From Verrucomicrobia bacterium UBA3063 (lineage in GTDB: Bacteria; Verrucomicrobiota; Verrucomicrobiia; Methylacidiphilales; Verrucolacustridaceae), in NCBI GenBank assembly GCA_002366885.1, contig DFCD01000083.1, positions 1 through 15,042 of the forward strand: a stretch of DNA of 15,042 nt, read 5' to 3'. Shown in pieces: positions 7,354-13,307 of this stretch. A program made the position numbers and the translations under genes. The first letter of the stretch is position 1. Every line of letters starts with the position of its first letter. The notes under the pieces were generated by a model, which saw only the letters and a program-made list of their open reading frames with translations, did not search any database and was not told the DNA's origin.

Positions 7354-8628
7354 ATGAAAAACCGCTTCGACATCATCGTGGTGGGGGCTGGGCCGGCCGG
7401 CTGTGCCGTGGCCCGCGCCCATGCTCTCTCCGGTCGGTCGGTGGCTCTTTTGGAGGCGGATCCGGCGGGACAGCCCAAGCAGAGATTTGCGGGTGAATGG
7501 CTGCATCCCCAGGGGGTGGAGGCTCTTCAAAAATTGGGTTTCGGGGAAATTGTGGAAACGGCTGGGCGTCCGCGTGGGCGGGGTTTCGTGGTTTATCCCG
7601 GGCACGGGGAATCCCCGGTCAAACTCGATTATGTGGATGGCCAGATCGGCCTCGCTTTTCATCACGGCGACCTTGTCGAGGAGATGCGGAAGATCGTCGT
7701 CCAGACTCCGGGGGTTTCCTTCTTTTCCGGCATCCGGGTAAAGAGCGCCGATGACCACGGCGTGCTTCTCGAAAACGGCACCCGTTTCGATGCCAGCCGG
7801 GTGATTGGTGCCGACGGCCGCGCCAGTGTGGTCCGCCGCAGCCTGCGCGGCGCATCGGTTCACAAGCCCATTTCCGCGATGACGGGAATCCTGCTGGAAG
7901 GCGTGGGTGCGCCGTATCCGGATTACGGTCACGTTTTTCTTGGCCAACCGAGTTTTCTCCTGGGCTATGAGATTGCCCCCGCCACCGTGCGCATCTGCGT
8001 GGACGTGCCCCTCAAGTACAAGGCGGAGATGAAGGATCCTGCGTGGCTGATCGAGGCCATCCATGACACCCTGCCGGCCATGTGGCGGCAGGCGGCGGCG
8101 GAGCAGATCCGCAAGGGCCAGCTTTCCTGGCAGGCCAACCACTTCCTCGCCCGGGCTGATTACGGCAACGGCCGGCGGATCTTGATCGGCGATGCGGCCG
8201 GCCATACCCATCCGCTCACGGCCACGGGAATCACCAACGGTCTTGTCGATGCGATCGAGCTGGCGGAGTCGCACGACTTCCGTTCTTTTGTCCGCAGCCG
8301 TCGCCGCGCCTGCCGCGTTCCCGAGCTGCTCTCCCGTGCCCTCTATGACTGTTTTTCCCGGGAGGACGCCTTCTCCCAGTCCCTGCGGCGGGCGGTGGTC
8401 TCGCTCTGGCGGCACGATGAGCGGGAGCGGGCGAGGACGATGGGCCTGCTCATGGGCAACGGGCAGTCCTTCCTCACCTTTGCCGGACCTTTTCTCAAGA
8501 GCCTGTGGGGTGCGTGGAAGGGGCGCGGTTCCAACCGGGTGGACATAGCCGATCTGGCCTCCGCGGCCAGTTGGATCCGTCTTCCCTTGGCTTACGCGCT
8601 GGCGGGACTCGTAAAAACGAGAAGCTAA
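7354..8628 (+). CDS. Squalene-monooxygenase-like FAD-dependent epoxidase
   Basis: 424-residue flavoprotein. Residues 5-16 (FDIIVVGAGPAG) are the FAD Rossmann motif with Glu34 as the ribose ligand (VALLEAD). The segment GEWLHPQGVEALQKLG (47-62) matches the GELLQPGG block of squalene epoxidases, and AFHHGDLVEEMRK (101-113) their FHHGRF block. The DG motif is GADGRASVVRRSL (152-164). FLLGYEIAPATVRICVDVP (201-219) and the GD motif GDAAGHTHPLTATGI (279-293) fit the GD..NMRHPLTGGGM block, with the Gly-Gly-Gly replaced by Ala-Thr-Gly. The C-terminal region (SRALYDCF..., SQSLRRA...) also resembles squalene epoxidase. The expected reaction is oxygen- and NADPH-dependent formation of 2,3-oxidosqualene at the membrane. 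It converges, 30 bases apart, on a cyclase of the type that would use this product. Divergence is large, so another polyprenyl substrate, or a geranylgeranyl-reductase-like role, remains possible. Confidence 0.78.
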   Translation: MKNRFDIIVVGAGPAGCAVARAHALSGRSVALLEADPAGQPKQRFAGEWLHPQGVEALQKLGFGEIVETAGRPRGRGFVVYPGHGESPVKLDYVDGQIGLAFHHGDLVEEMRKIVVQTPGVSFFSGIRVKSADDHGVLLENGTRFDASRVIGADGRASVVRRSLRGASVHKPISAMTGILLEGVGAPYPDYGHVFLGQPSFLLGYEIAPATVRICVDVPLKYKAEMKDPAWLIEAIHDTLPAMWRQAAAEQIRKGQLSWQANHFLARADYGNGRRILIGDAAGHTHPLTATGITNGLVDAIELAESHDFRSFVRSRRRACRVPELLSRALYDCFSREDAFSQSLRRAVVSLWRHDERERARTMGLLMGNGQSFLTFAGPFLKSLWGAWKGRGSNRVDIADLASAASWIRLPLAYALAGLVKTRS

Positions 8629-8658
8629 GAATTCAAAGGCCAAAACGGCCGTTGAAGT

Positions 8659-10608
8659 TTAAGTCTCCAAAAACTGGGCAAAGGCCTTGAGGGGGAAGGC
8701 GCGCTTGTAATGGTCGTAGCGGATCAGGGTGGTCCGGTAGAAAAGTCCGGGGATGGGTTGGGGAGGAAAGTCGCCATCGGGGAGCTGGGTGTTGAGCAGG
8801 AATTCCAAACCGCGGGTGATGGCGGGCTCGTCCTTGGGGCCGGTGGCGAGCAGGGCGATTACCGCCAGGGCGGTTGGCTCCACCAGGCCCGTCTTTGAGG
8901 GGATGGGACGACGTTGGTAACAGGAGTCGGGATGCTCGCCCCAGCCGCCGTCCGGCAGTTGCTGGCGTAGCAGGAACTGTCGTCCCAGTTTTACCCGGGG
9001 GTCTTCCGCGGGAATGCCAACGGCCCGAAGACCGGGCAGCGCAAAGGAGGTTCCGTAATTGAAGCAGATGCCCCAGACGGCTTCCCAGGAGCCGTCGGGC
9101 AGCTGGGTGTCGGTGAGATAACGGATGCCGCCCTGAATGGCGTGATCCAGACGGGACCGTTCCAGCTCCGGAAACTTCCGGCGCACCAGGGCGAGGGCGG
9201 AGAGAACCGATCCGGTGCATTCGGCGAAGGAGTGGTCGACCATGATATCGGCGAAGACATGGGAGCCGTTGAAGATCTCGATCCATTCGGGGCCGACGAT
9301 GCGGTCGCAACTTCCCCAGCCGCCATTCTTGTTCTGGTAGCTGAGGATGAAGCTCAACCCATCCCGGATGATTTCCGGGGAGACCAGCTCCGGCAGAAAG
9401 GGCTTGGACTGGATCAGGGCGAGCAGGCTTTCCGCGGTGCAGTCGGCGATCGACCAACCGTTCTTGCGCTCGCTGAAGGGCCAACCGCCCTTGCGGGGCA
9501 GGCGGTGGTAGCGGCGGGGGTTGGGTAATTCGTCGATTATCTGGTTGTTGCAGAGGTATCGGCATCCGTTCTGCACGACCGCGGCGGGGACGGCAGCGGC
9601 GGATAATGCGGTCAAACCCTGGAGGGTGAAGGCCGTATCCCACACCTTGGAGGAAGTGAAGCCCTGACAGGCGATGTGGCCGGGATGCTGCCAGAGATAG
9701 AGGGGCAATTTGGCCCAGCTTTTTTCCACCCGCTCCGCCTGGCCTTCGAGGTAGTGGGCGAGGGTGTTGTAGCAGGCGTTGACGGGGGCCTGGCGGATGT
9801 AATCGGACTGTTCGTCCTCATAAAGGATGTGCTCGTAAGTGAGCTTGAGCGCCTTGTGTCGGATCCAGGCCGGCACGAGGGGTTCGAGCCTGCGGACCAG
9901 CGGCATGAGCAGTCGGACGGGGAGGGATTCCGGCACAAGATTGTCGGTAGGGGCAAGATCGGCCCGGTGCTTCGGCCATGAGATTTCGCCGTAGCCCTGG
10001 GGATAAAGCTCGCGCCGAAGCTCCCTCAGGGTGGAGTCGAGCGGAGCCTGCCAGCGACGGCCATAAAAGTAGGCCATGGGAAGATAAACAATGCGGACAT
10101 AGCCGGAGATGTTGCTCGGCTGGAGCGGGAACCACCTGGGCAGCAGGTAAAGCTCGGGCGGAACCGGGGTGACGCCGGACCAAGGGTAAAGATTGAGCAG
10201 GGCGAGGATGAACTTGCCCCAGGCGGCGGCTTTCACCGGTGTGCCGGAGGCGTGGATCCAGCCGCGCATTTTTTCGAGTTCCGGGCGACCGGGATTTTCG
10301 CCAAGCAGGCGGAGGGCCGCATACGAGATGGAGCTGGTGAAGACCGCTCCCTGGGTTGACTCCTCGTGGAGTCCGATGGAGCCGTCGGGGAGCTGGGGCT
10401 TGAGCAATCCGGCGACAAAGCGGGGACGTTCGGCCTGCGGGATGGGACGGCGGGTGAGGTGAGTGGTGATGACGTACAGGGGCAGCAGAAAATTCGGACC
10501 GGTGTAGGGCACCGACCAGCTGCCGTCGTCGACCTGGGTGCGTTGCAGATGGCCGATCAGCCGGTTGGCAGCCACGGAAACGCGCGAGAAAAGTCCGGGG
10601 GAGCTCAT
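8659..10608 (-). CDS. Oxidosqualene-cyclase-type triterpene cyclase
   Basis: 649 residues; lanosterol and cycloartenol synthases are about 670-760. The acid motif is DCTAE (Asp389-Glu393) in KNGWSIADCTAESLLAL, the oxidosqualene form; the Asp-x-Asp-Asp of squalene-hopene cyclases is absent. Cys390 and Cys464 (FAECTG) match the two cysteines that hydrogen-bond the catalytic Asp in human lanosterol synthase. Other family blocks: PPELYLLPRWFPL (150-162), RIVYLPMAYFYG (172-183), SKVWDTAFTLQGL (320-332), HVFADIMVDHSFAECT (450-465) and a final KRAFPLKAFAQF. QW-type repeats lie near 24-31, 424-431, 502-508, 549-556 and 607-614. The usual MWCYCR is changed to ISGYVR (167-172), keeping only Tyr and Arg. 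The product (lanosterol-, cycloartenol- or other triterpene-like) cannot be predicted. The start overlaps the PIG-L stop (ATGA). It probably acts as a monotopic membrane enzyme. Confidence 0.82.
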   Translation of the reverse strand: MSSPGLFSRVSVAANRLIGHLQRTQVDDGSWSVPYTGPNFLLPLYVITTHLTRRPIPQAERPRFVAGLLKPQLPDGSIGLHEESTQGAVFTSSISYAALRLLGENPGRPELEKMRGWIHASGTPVKAAAWGKFILALLNLYPWSGVTPVPPELYLLPRWFPLQPSNISGYVRIVYLPMAYFYGRRWQAPLDSTLRELRRELYPQGYGEISWPKHRADLAPTDNLVPESLPVRLLMPLVRRLEPLVPAWIRHKALKLTYEHILYEDEQSDYIRQAPVNACYNTLAHYLEGQAERVEKSWAKLPLYLWQHPGHIACQGFTSSKVWDTAFTLQGLTALSAAAVPAAVVQNGCRYLCNNQIIDELPNPRRYHRLPRKGGWPFSERKNGWSIADCTAESLLALIQSKPFLPELVSPEIIRDGLSFILSYQNKNGGWGSCDRIVGPEWIEIFNGSHVFADIMVDHSFAECTGSVLSALALVRRKFPELERSRLDHAIQGGIRYLTDTQLPDGSWEAVWGICFNYGTSFALPGLRAVGIPAEDPRVKLGRQFLLRQQLPDGGWGEHPDSCYQRRPIPSKTGLVEPTALAVIALLATGPKDEPAITRGLEFLLNTQLPDGDFPPQPIPGLFYRTTLIRYDHYKRAFPLKAFAQFLET

Positions 10609-11447
10609 CTTGAGGCTGATTCGAGGCGCCGGATGCGTTCCAGCGTCTGTTTTTGGAATTCCCCGGTCAGGCCAAAAACAAAGTCCGCCAGGGACAGTTC
10701 GGGATTTTCCACCAAAGGCCGGAGGTCGAGGGCCAGGAGTACCTCTTCCGCCTGGTCGGGAGCGTAGGCATCGGCAAAGGTCGCCTGGGCACGACGGCGC
10801 CCGGCGGCGGCGAGGTCATAGCGTTTGCCGTTGATCTGGGAGCGGAAGACGCGGAGGAGGGAGGGGCCGAAGCCGGCCGGGGCCGGGCAGGGAAGCCGGA
10901 CGACCCTGTCTGCCGGAACCCAGTCGAGATCGCCCCAGACTTCGCAGCCGAAAATTTGCGCGGGTCGTTGACCGGGCGGGAGCTGCCGGAGGGCATCCAG
11001 ACAGGCGAGGAGGACGGCGAGGTGGGTTTCGTGCCGGTCGGCCGGGTTGTGGAGATAGAGGGTTTTCGGTTGGGCGGCTTTGAGGATTTGCAGCAGGTCG
11101 GAAATGAGGGCCTTGCGGCCGACACCCCGGACGTCGGCACTGGGGTGGGCGAGTTGGAGGATGGAAGCGTAGTCTCCCAATTCCGCCGCCTGTTTCTGCT
11201 CGTCGATCCTGGTCTGGACGAGTTCCGCACCGGACAATTTGGAAGGAGCGCCGGACCCGTCGGTGGCGACAACACCGGAGAAGCGGAGATCCGTTTGGCC
11301 CCGGCAGGCGCAGATGCCCGGAAAGGCCATGATTTCCAGATCGTCGGCATGGGCGCCGATCCCGAGGTGGGTGGTGGAGGTGAGGGCGGGGGCCAGGCCG
11401 CCGCCACCCGGAACATGCGCATCGGCCCGGGGCTGGAAAAATTTCAC
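10605..11447 (-). CDS. PIG-L (LmbE) family zinc-dependent deacetylase
   Basis: 280 residues. Members remove acetyl groups from N-acetylglucosamine-type sugars (GlcNAc-phosphatidylinositol, mycothiol and bacillithiol precursors, antibiotics). The first metal motif is GAHADDLE (31-38), with Ala34 in place of the usual Pro in AHPDD; His33 and Asp36 are the expected zinc ligands and Asp35 the catalytic base. The second motif is NPADRHETH (134-142) with His142 as third ligand. Between them ELGDYASILQLAHP fits the conserved helix-strand region. No signal peptide, so it is likely cytosolic. The GTG start overlaps the GtrA stop by four bases, and the stop overlaps the cyclase start, so the three are translationally coupled. 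That context suggests a sugar on a triterpenoid or isoprenoid carrier as the substrate, which is inference only. Confidence 0.9.
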   Translation of the reverse strand: MKFFQPRADAHVPGGGGLAPALTSTTHLGIGAHADDLEIMAFPGICACRGQTDLRFSGVVATDGSGAPSKLSGAELVQTRIDEQKQAAELGDYASILQLAHPSADVRGVGRKALISDLLQILKAAQPKTLYLHNPADRHETHLAVLLACLDALRQLPPGQRPAQIFGCEVWGDLDWVPADRVVRLPCPAPAGFGPSLLRVFRSQINGKRYDLAAAGRRRAQATFADAYAPDQAEEVLLALDLRPLVENPELSLADFVFGLTGEFQKQTLERIRRLESASR

Positions 11448-11947
11448 CGCGGACGGCTCCGCAGGGGATGGCGGTTGGGAGAGAAGACCCAGAGGGAGGC
11501 GGCGAGGTAATTGATGAGGGCGCCGGTGGCCACGGCGACCCCGTTGAGGACGGCGGTTTCAATGGGGCGCTCGGTGACGATCAGATAGACGAGAAGATTC
11601 AGGATGAGGATCTGGACTCCAAAGGACAGCAGGGCAGTCGCGTAGTAGTGCAGTGCCTGCCGCCAGTGGGGCGGCCAGTGGTGGAAGGTCCAAAGGGCGT
11701 TGAGAAGGTAGTTGGTGCCGCAACAAAGGATCCAGGAAAGGGTGGCCGCGGTTGTGACCACGGTGTGATCCGAGGGATGCCAGCCGAGGTGATTGTAGCC
11801 AAAGGAGAGAAAAACCCAGACAAGAAGGGTGTTAAGCAGGGTGCCCACGGCGCCGACGGTTCCGAACCGGACTATGCGCAGGACTTCGGCCCGGTTGAGG
11901 CGGGAGCCGTTTTTTTCGCGGGGGGCGGGGGAGGGTGCCGGGTTCAT
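11444..11947 (-). CDS. GtrA family membrane protein
   Basis: 167 residues with a charged N-terminal tail and four membrane helices (about 26-49, 62-88, 98-124, 131-155), the GtrA topology. RFGTVGAVGTLLNTLLVW (27-44) and NYLLNALWTF (79-88) are typical blocks, repeated in the second half as INYLAASLWVF (145-155). GtrA proteins are thought to move polyprenyl-phosphate-linked sugars across the inner membrane, or to help the glycosyltransferase that makes them. No glycosyltransferase is in view. The ATG at 11947 has no clear Shine-Dalgarno and lies only nine bases from a possible start of the divergent gene, so the true start could be different. It is first in the GtrA/PIG-L/cyclase unit. The specific carrier or sugar cannot be read from sequence. 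Confidence 0.88.
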   Translation of the reverse strand: MNPAPSPAPREKNGSRLNRAEVLRIVRFGTVGAVGTLLNTLLVWVFLSFGYNHLGWHPSDHTVVTTAATLSWILCCGTNYLLNALWTFHHWPPHWRQALHYYATALLSFGVQILILNLLVYLIVTERPIETAVLNGVAVATGALINYLAASLWVFSPNRHPLRSRPR

Positions 11948-12025
11948 GGAGCAGGGATGATGGCTGGTCGGGACTTTTGGGGCAATTGGGTTGAACGGGG
12001 ACGGGGGGAAGGCCGTCCAACGGGA

Positions 12026-12430
12026 ATGGCGGGAAACACTTGCCATGGACACGGGGAGGGCGAACTTGAGGTCGCGGTGCGCGACCTGATTCGCCAGGAA
12101 ACGCTGATCATCCGCGGGGAACTCACCGAGCCTCCCACGTGGTTCCCCTCGTTTCGTGAATTGACGATGCGGCTGAAGGGCTCGGTGGTCGCGGTGATCC
12201 TGATTGAATCCGACCGCAAAATGAGGGATCTCTATTGGCGATGGACCGGAAGAAACGGCGGGCGGGATTTCGTCAACGACATGATTTTTTCCGACGAGTA
12301 CGTTCCCGGCATCAAGCTGGACAGCGACCACGACCGTCTTCACCCCACGGTGACCACGGAGAAGATCGTTCCGGAGAATCTCAACGATCTTGCCGGGCGC
12401 GTCGCGGCCTTGGCGGCCTTGGTCCACTGA
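12026..12430 (+). CDS. Hypothetical protein, unrecognised
   Basis: 134 residues from the ATG at 12026. I do not recognise the family. The core starts with a charged helix (LEVAVRDLIRQE), continues with a strand-like block around GSVVAVILIESDRK and ends with a short helix (LNDLAGRVAALAALV). No signal peptide, membrane helix or metal motif is evident. Start choice: an in-frame ATG at 11957 has a good GGAG upstream, but codons 11957-12025 have a much lower share of G/C in third positions than the rest, and starting there would leave nine bases to the divergent gtrA-type gene. The stop overlaps the next gene by four bases (CTGA) if that gene starts with CTG, suggesting the two are coupled. Real coding is supported by the G/C third-position bias. 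Confidence 0.6.
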   Translation: MAGNTCHGHGEGELEVAVRDLIRQETLIIRGELTEPPTWFPSFRELTMRLKGSVVAVILIESDRKMRDLYWRWTGRNGGRDFVNDMIFSDEYVPGIKLDSDHDRLHPTVTTEKIVPENLNDLAGRVAALAALVH

Positions 12431-13092
12431 GTCCCAAGATCGTCGGGGCCGGCTTGGTGTTGGTGGCGGTAGCCGCGCTGGGGTTGGGAAGATCCGGGGA
12501 AGAGGTCCCTTTTGCCAGCCTGAAATCCCAAAGGGGATTTTTTCTGTACCAGAAGCAGCCGTTTACGGGGACGGCAACCTCGGAATCGGCGGGCCGGAGG
12601 ACGGAGGCGGAGTTTTGGGATGGGCGGATGCACGGTCGTTTGCGGACCTGGCATCCCAACGGACAACTGGAAACCGAGGTGTATTTTGAAAATGGAAAGA
12701 AGGAAGGCCGCGCCCGCCTGTGGGACAGTCGGGGCCAACTCCGCCAGGAAACCCGCTTCCGGGACGGGTTGGCGGAGGGCGACGCCACCGAGTGGTATGA
12801 CAACGGCAACCTGGAGCGGAGAACCGGCTGGGAAAAGGGCAAACGGAGCGGACGGGTGGAGACGTGGCACGAAAACGGAAAAAAAAAGGGGGTTGGCAGC
12901 TTCCAGGATGGCCAGAGGGAGGGGACTTTTGTGGTTTGGTGGCCGAACGGGAAAAAGCGGGCGGAAACAAATTACCGGAAGGGGATCCCGGAGGGCTGTT
13001 GGACCGAATGGGACGAGGAAGGAAACAAGCTCCGGCAGGCCTGGTTTCAGAACGGGAAAGAAACGGAAGGAGTGCAGGACAGGCAGTCTTGA
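12427..13092 (+). CDS. YwqK/MORN_2-like repeat protein with N-terminal signal or anchor
   Basis: 221 residues if started at CTG 12427. Residues 5-20 (IVGAGLVLVAVAALGL) after a Lys4 form a signal peptide or membrane anchor, so the rest should be outside the cytoplasm or tethered to the membrane. From Gly70 six units of exactly 24 residues follow, each of the form G-x4-W-x3-G then a strand and a Phe/Tyr/Trp-x2-G turn; tryptophans fall at 75, 99, 123, 147, 171 and 195. This matches the MORN_2 repeat found in proteins annotated as YwqK-family antitoxins. I see no toxin gene beside it, and most such proteins have no proven role. No in-frame ATG, GTG or TTG gives the signal segment plus a short overlap; TTG 12454 and GTG 12457 are alternatives that would cut the signal. 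Confidence 0.75.
   Translation: MSPKIVGAGLVLVAVAALGLGRSGEEVPFASLKSQRGFFLYQKQPFTGTATSESAGRRTEAEFWDGRMHGRLRTWHPNGQLETEVYFENGKKEGRARLWDSRGQLRQETRFRDGLAEGDATEWYDNGNLERRTGWEKGKRSGRVETWHENGKKKGVGSFQDGQREGTFVVWWPNGKKRAETNYRKGIPEGCWTEWDEEGNKLRQAWFQNGKETEGVQDRQS
12634..13065 (+). repeat. Six in-frame 72-base repeat units (24 residues each)
   Basis: Within the MORN_2-like gene, six units of 72 bases run without gaps. The protein pattern is strictly periodic (Gly70, 94, 118, 142, 166, 190 and Trp every 24 residues), but the DNA of the units differs strongly, so these are old, diverged repeats rather than a recent tandem duplication. Confidence 0.8.
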
Positions 13093-13116
13093 ACGAAGAT
13101 GGTCTCCGGGTATGCT
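13089..13116 (+). promoter_or_regulatory. Candidate promoter of tRNA-Arg
   Basis: TTGAAC (13089-13094) and TATGCT (13111-13116) are spaced 16 bases apart, each matching four of six consensus bases. The expected transcription start lies just before the tRNA at 13127. The -35 element overlaps the stop codon of the repeat-protein gene. Confidence 0.4.
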
Positions 13117-13126
13117 GAGAGGTTCA

Positions 13127-13200
13127 GCGCCCGTAGCTCAACTGGATAGAGTGTCGGCCTCCGGAGCCGAAGGTTGTGGGTTCGACCCCCGCCGGGCGCA
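13127..13200 (+). tRNA. tRNA-Arg(CCG)
   Basis: Full 74-base cloverleaf: acceptor GCGCCCG/CGGGCGC with A73, D stem GCTC/GAGT, anticodon stem TCGGC/GCCGA with loop CTCCGGA (anticodon CCG, reading Arg CGG), T stem GTGGG/CCCGC with loop TTCGACC. No CCA is encoded after A73, so CCA must be added by nucleotidyltransferase. It faces tRNA-Asn tail to tail 19 bases away. Confidence 0.97.
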
Positions 13201-13219
13201 GAAATATGGAATCCGGATG

Positions 13220-13291
13220 CTCCGGAGGCTGGGATCGAACCAGCGACCAATCGGTTAACAGCCGACCGCTCTACCGCTGAGCTACTCCGGA
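13220..13291 (-). tRNA. tRNA-Asn(GTT)
   Basis: 72-base cloverleaf on the minus strand: acceptor TCCGGAG/CTCCGGA with G73, D stem GCTC/GAGC, anticodon stem GTCGG/CCGAT with loop CTGTTAA (anticodon GTT), T stem GCTGG/CCAGC with loop TTCGATC. CCA is not encoded. It starts 16 bases after the cimA stop on the same strand, so read-through from cimA could transcribe it; only weak promoter-like sequence is present inside the end of cimA. Confidence 0.97.
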
Positions 13292-13307
13292 AAACGGATC
13301 CGTAACC

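Noticed and set aside
7327..8643. 438-codon minus-strand frame opposite the epoxidase-like gene
   Set aside because: No recognisable motif. The plus frame carries the full FAD, DG and GD motif set and a ribosome site.
8629..8658. Palindrome AACGGCCGTT (8644-8653) and GGCC-AAAAC-GGCC in the convergent gap as a bidirectional terminator
   Set aside because: The stem is only four pairs with a usable loop and no clear T-run follows; too weak to call.
8659..10608. Calling the cyclase a squalene-hopene cyclase
   Set aside because: The Asp-x-Asp-Asp motif is missing and the DCTAE form with the second cysteine is present, which fits oxidosqualene cyclases.
11444..12427. Extending the GtrA-type protein upstream to a start at 12427
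   Set aside because: The extra 160 residues are antisense to the hypothetical gene and look like shadow sequence. GtrA proteins are about 120-170 residues and the ATG at 11947 gives 167.
13201..13307. Short palindromes ATCCGGAT (13211-13218) and ACGGATCCGT (13294-13303) around tRNA-Asn as attachment or operator sites
   Set aside because: They are short, not repeated as direct repeats, and no integrase or mobile gene is present.
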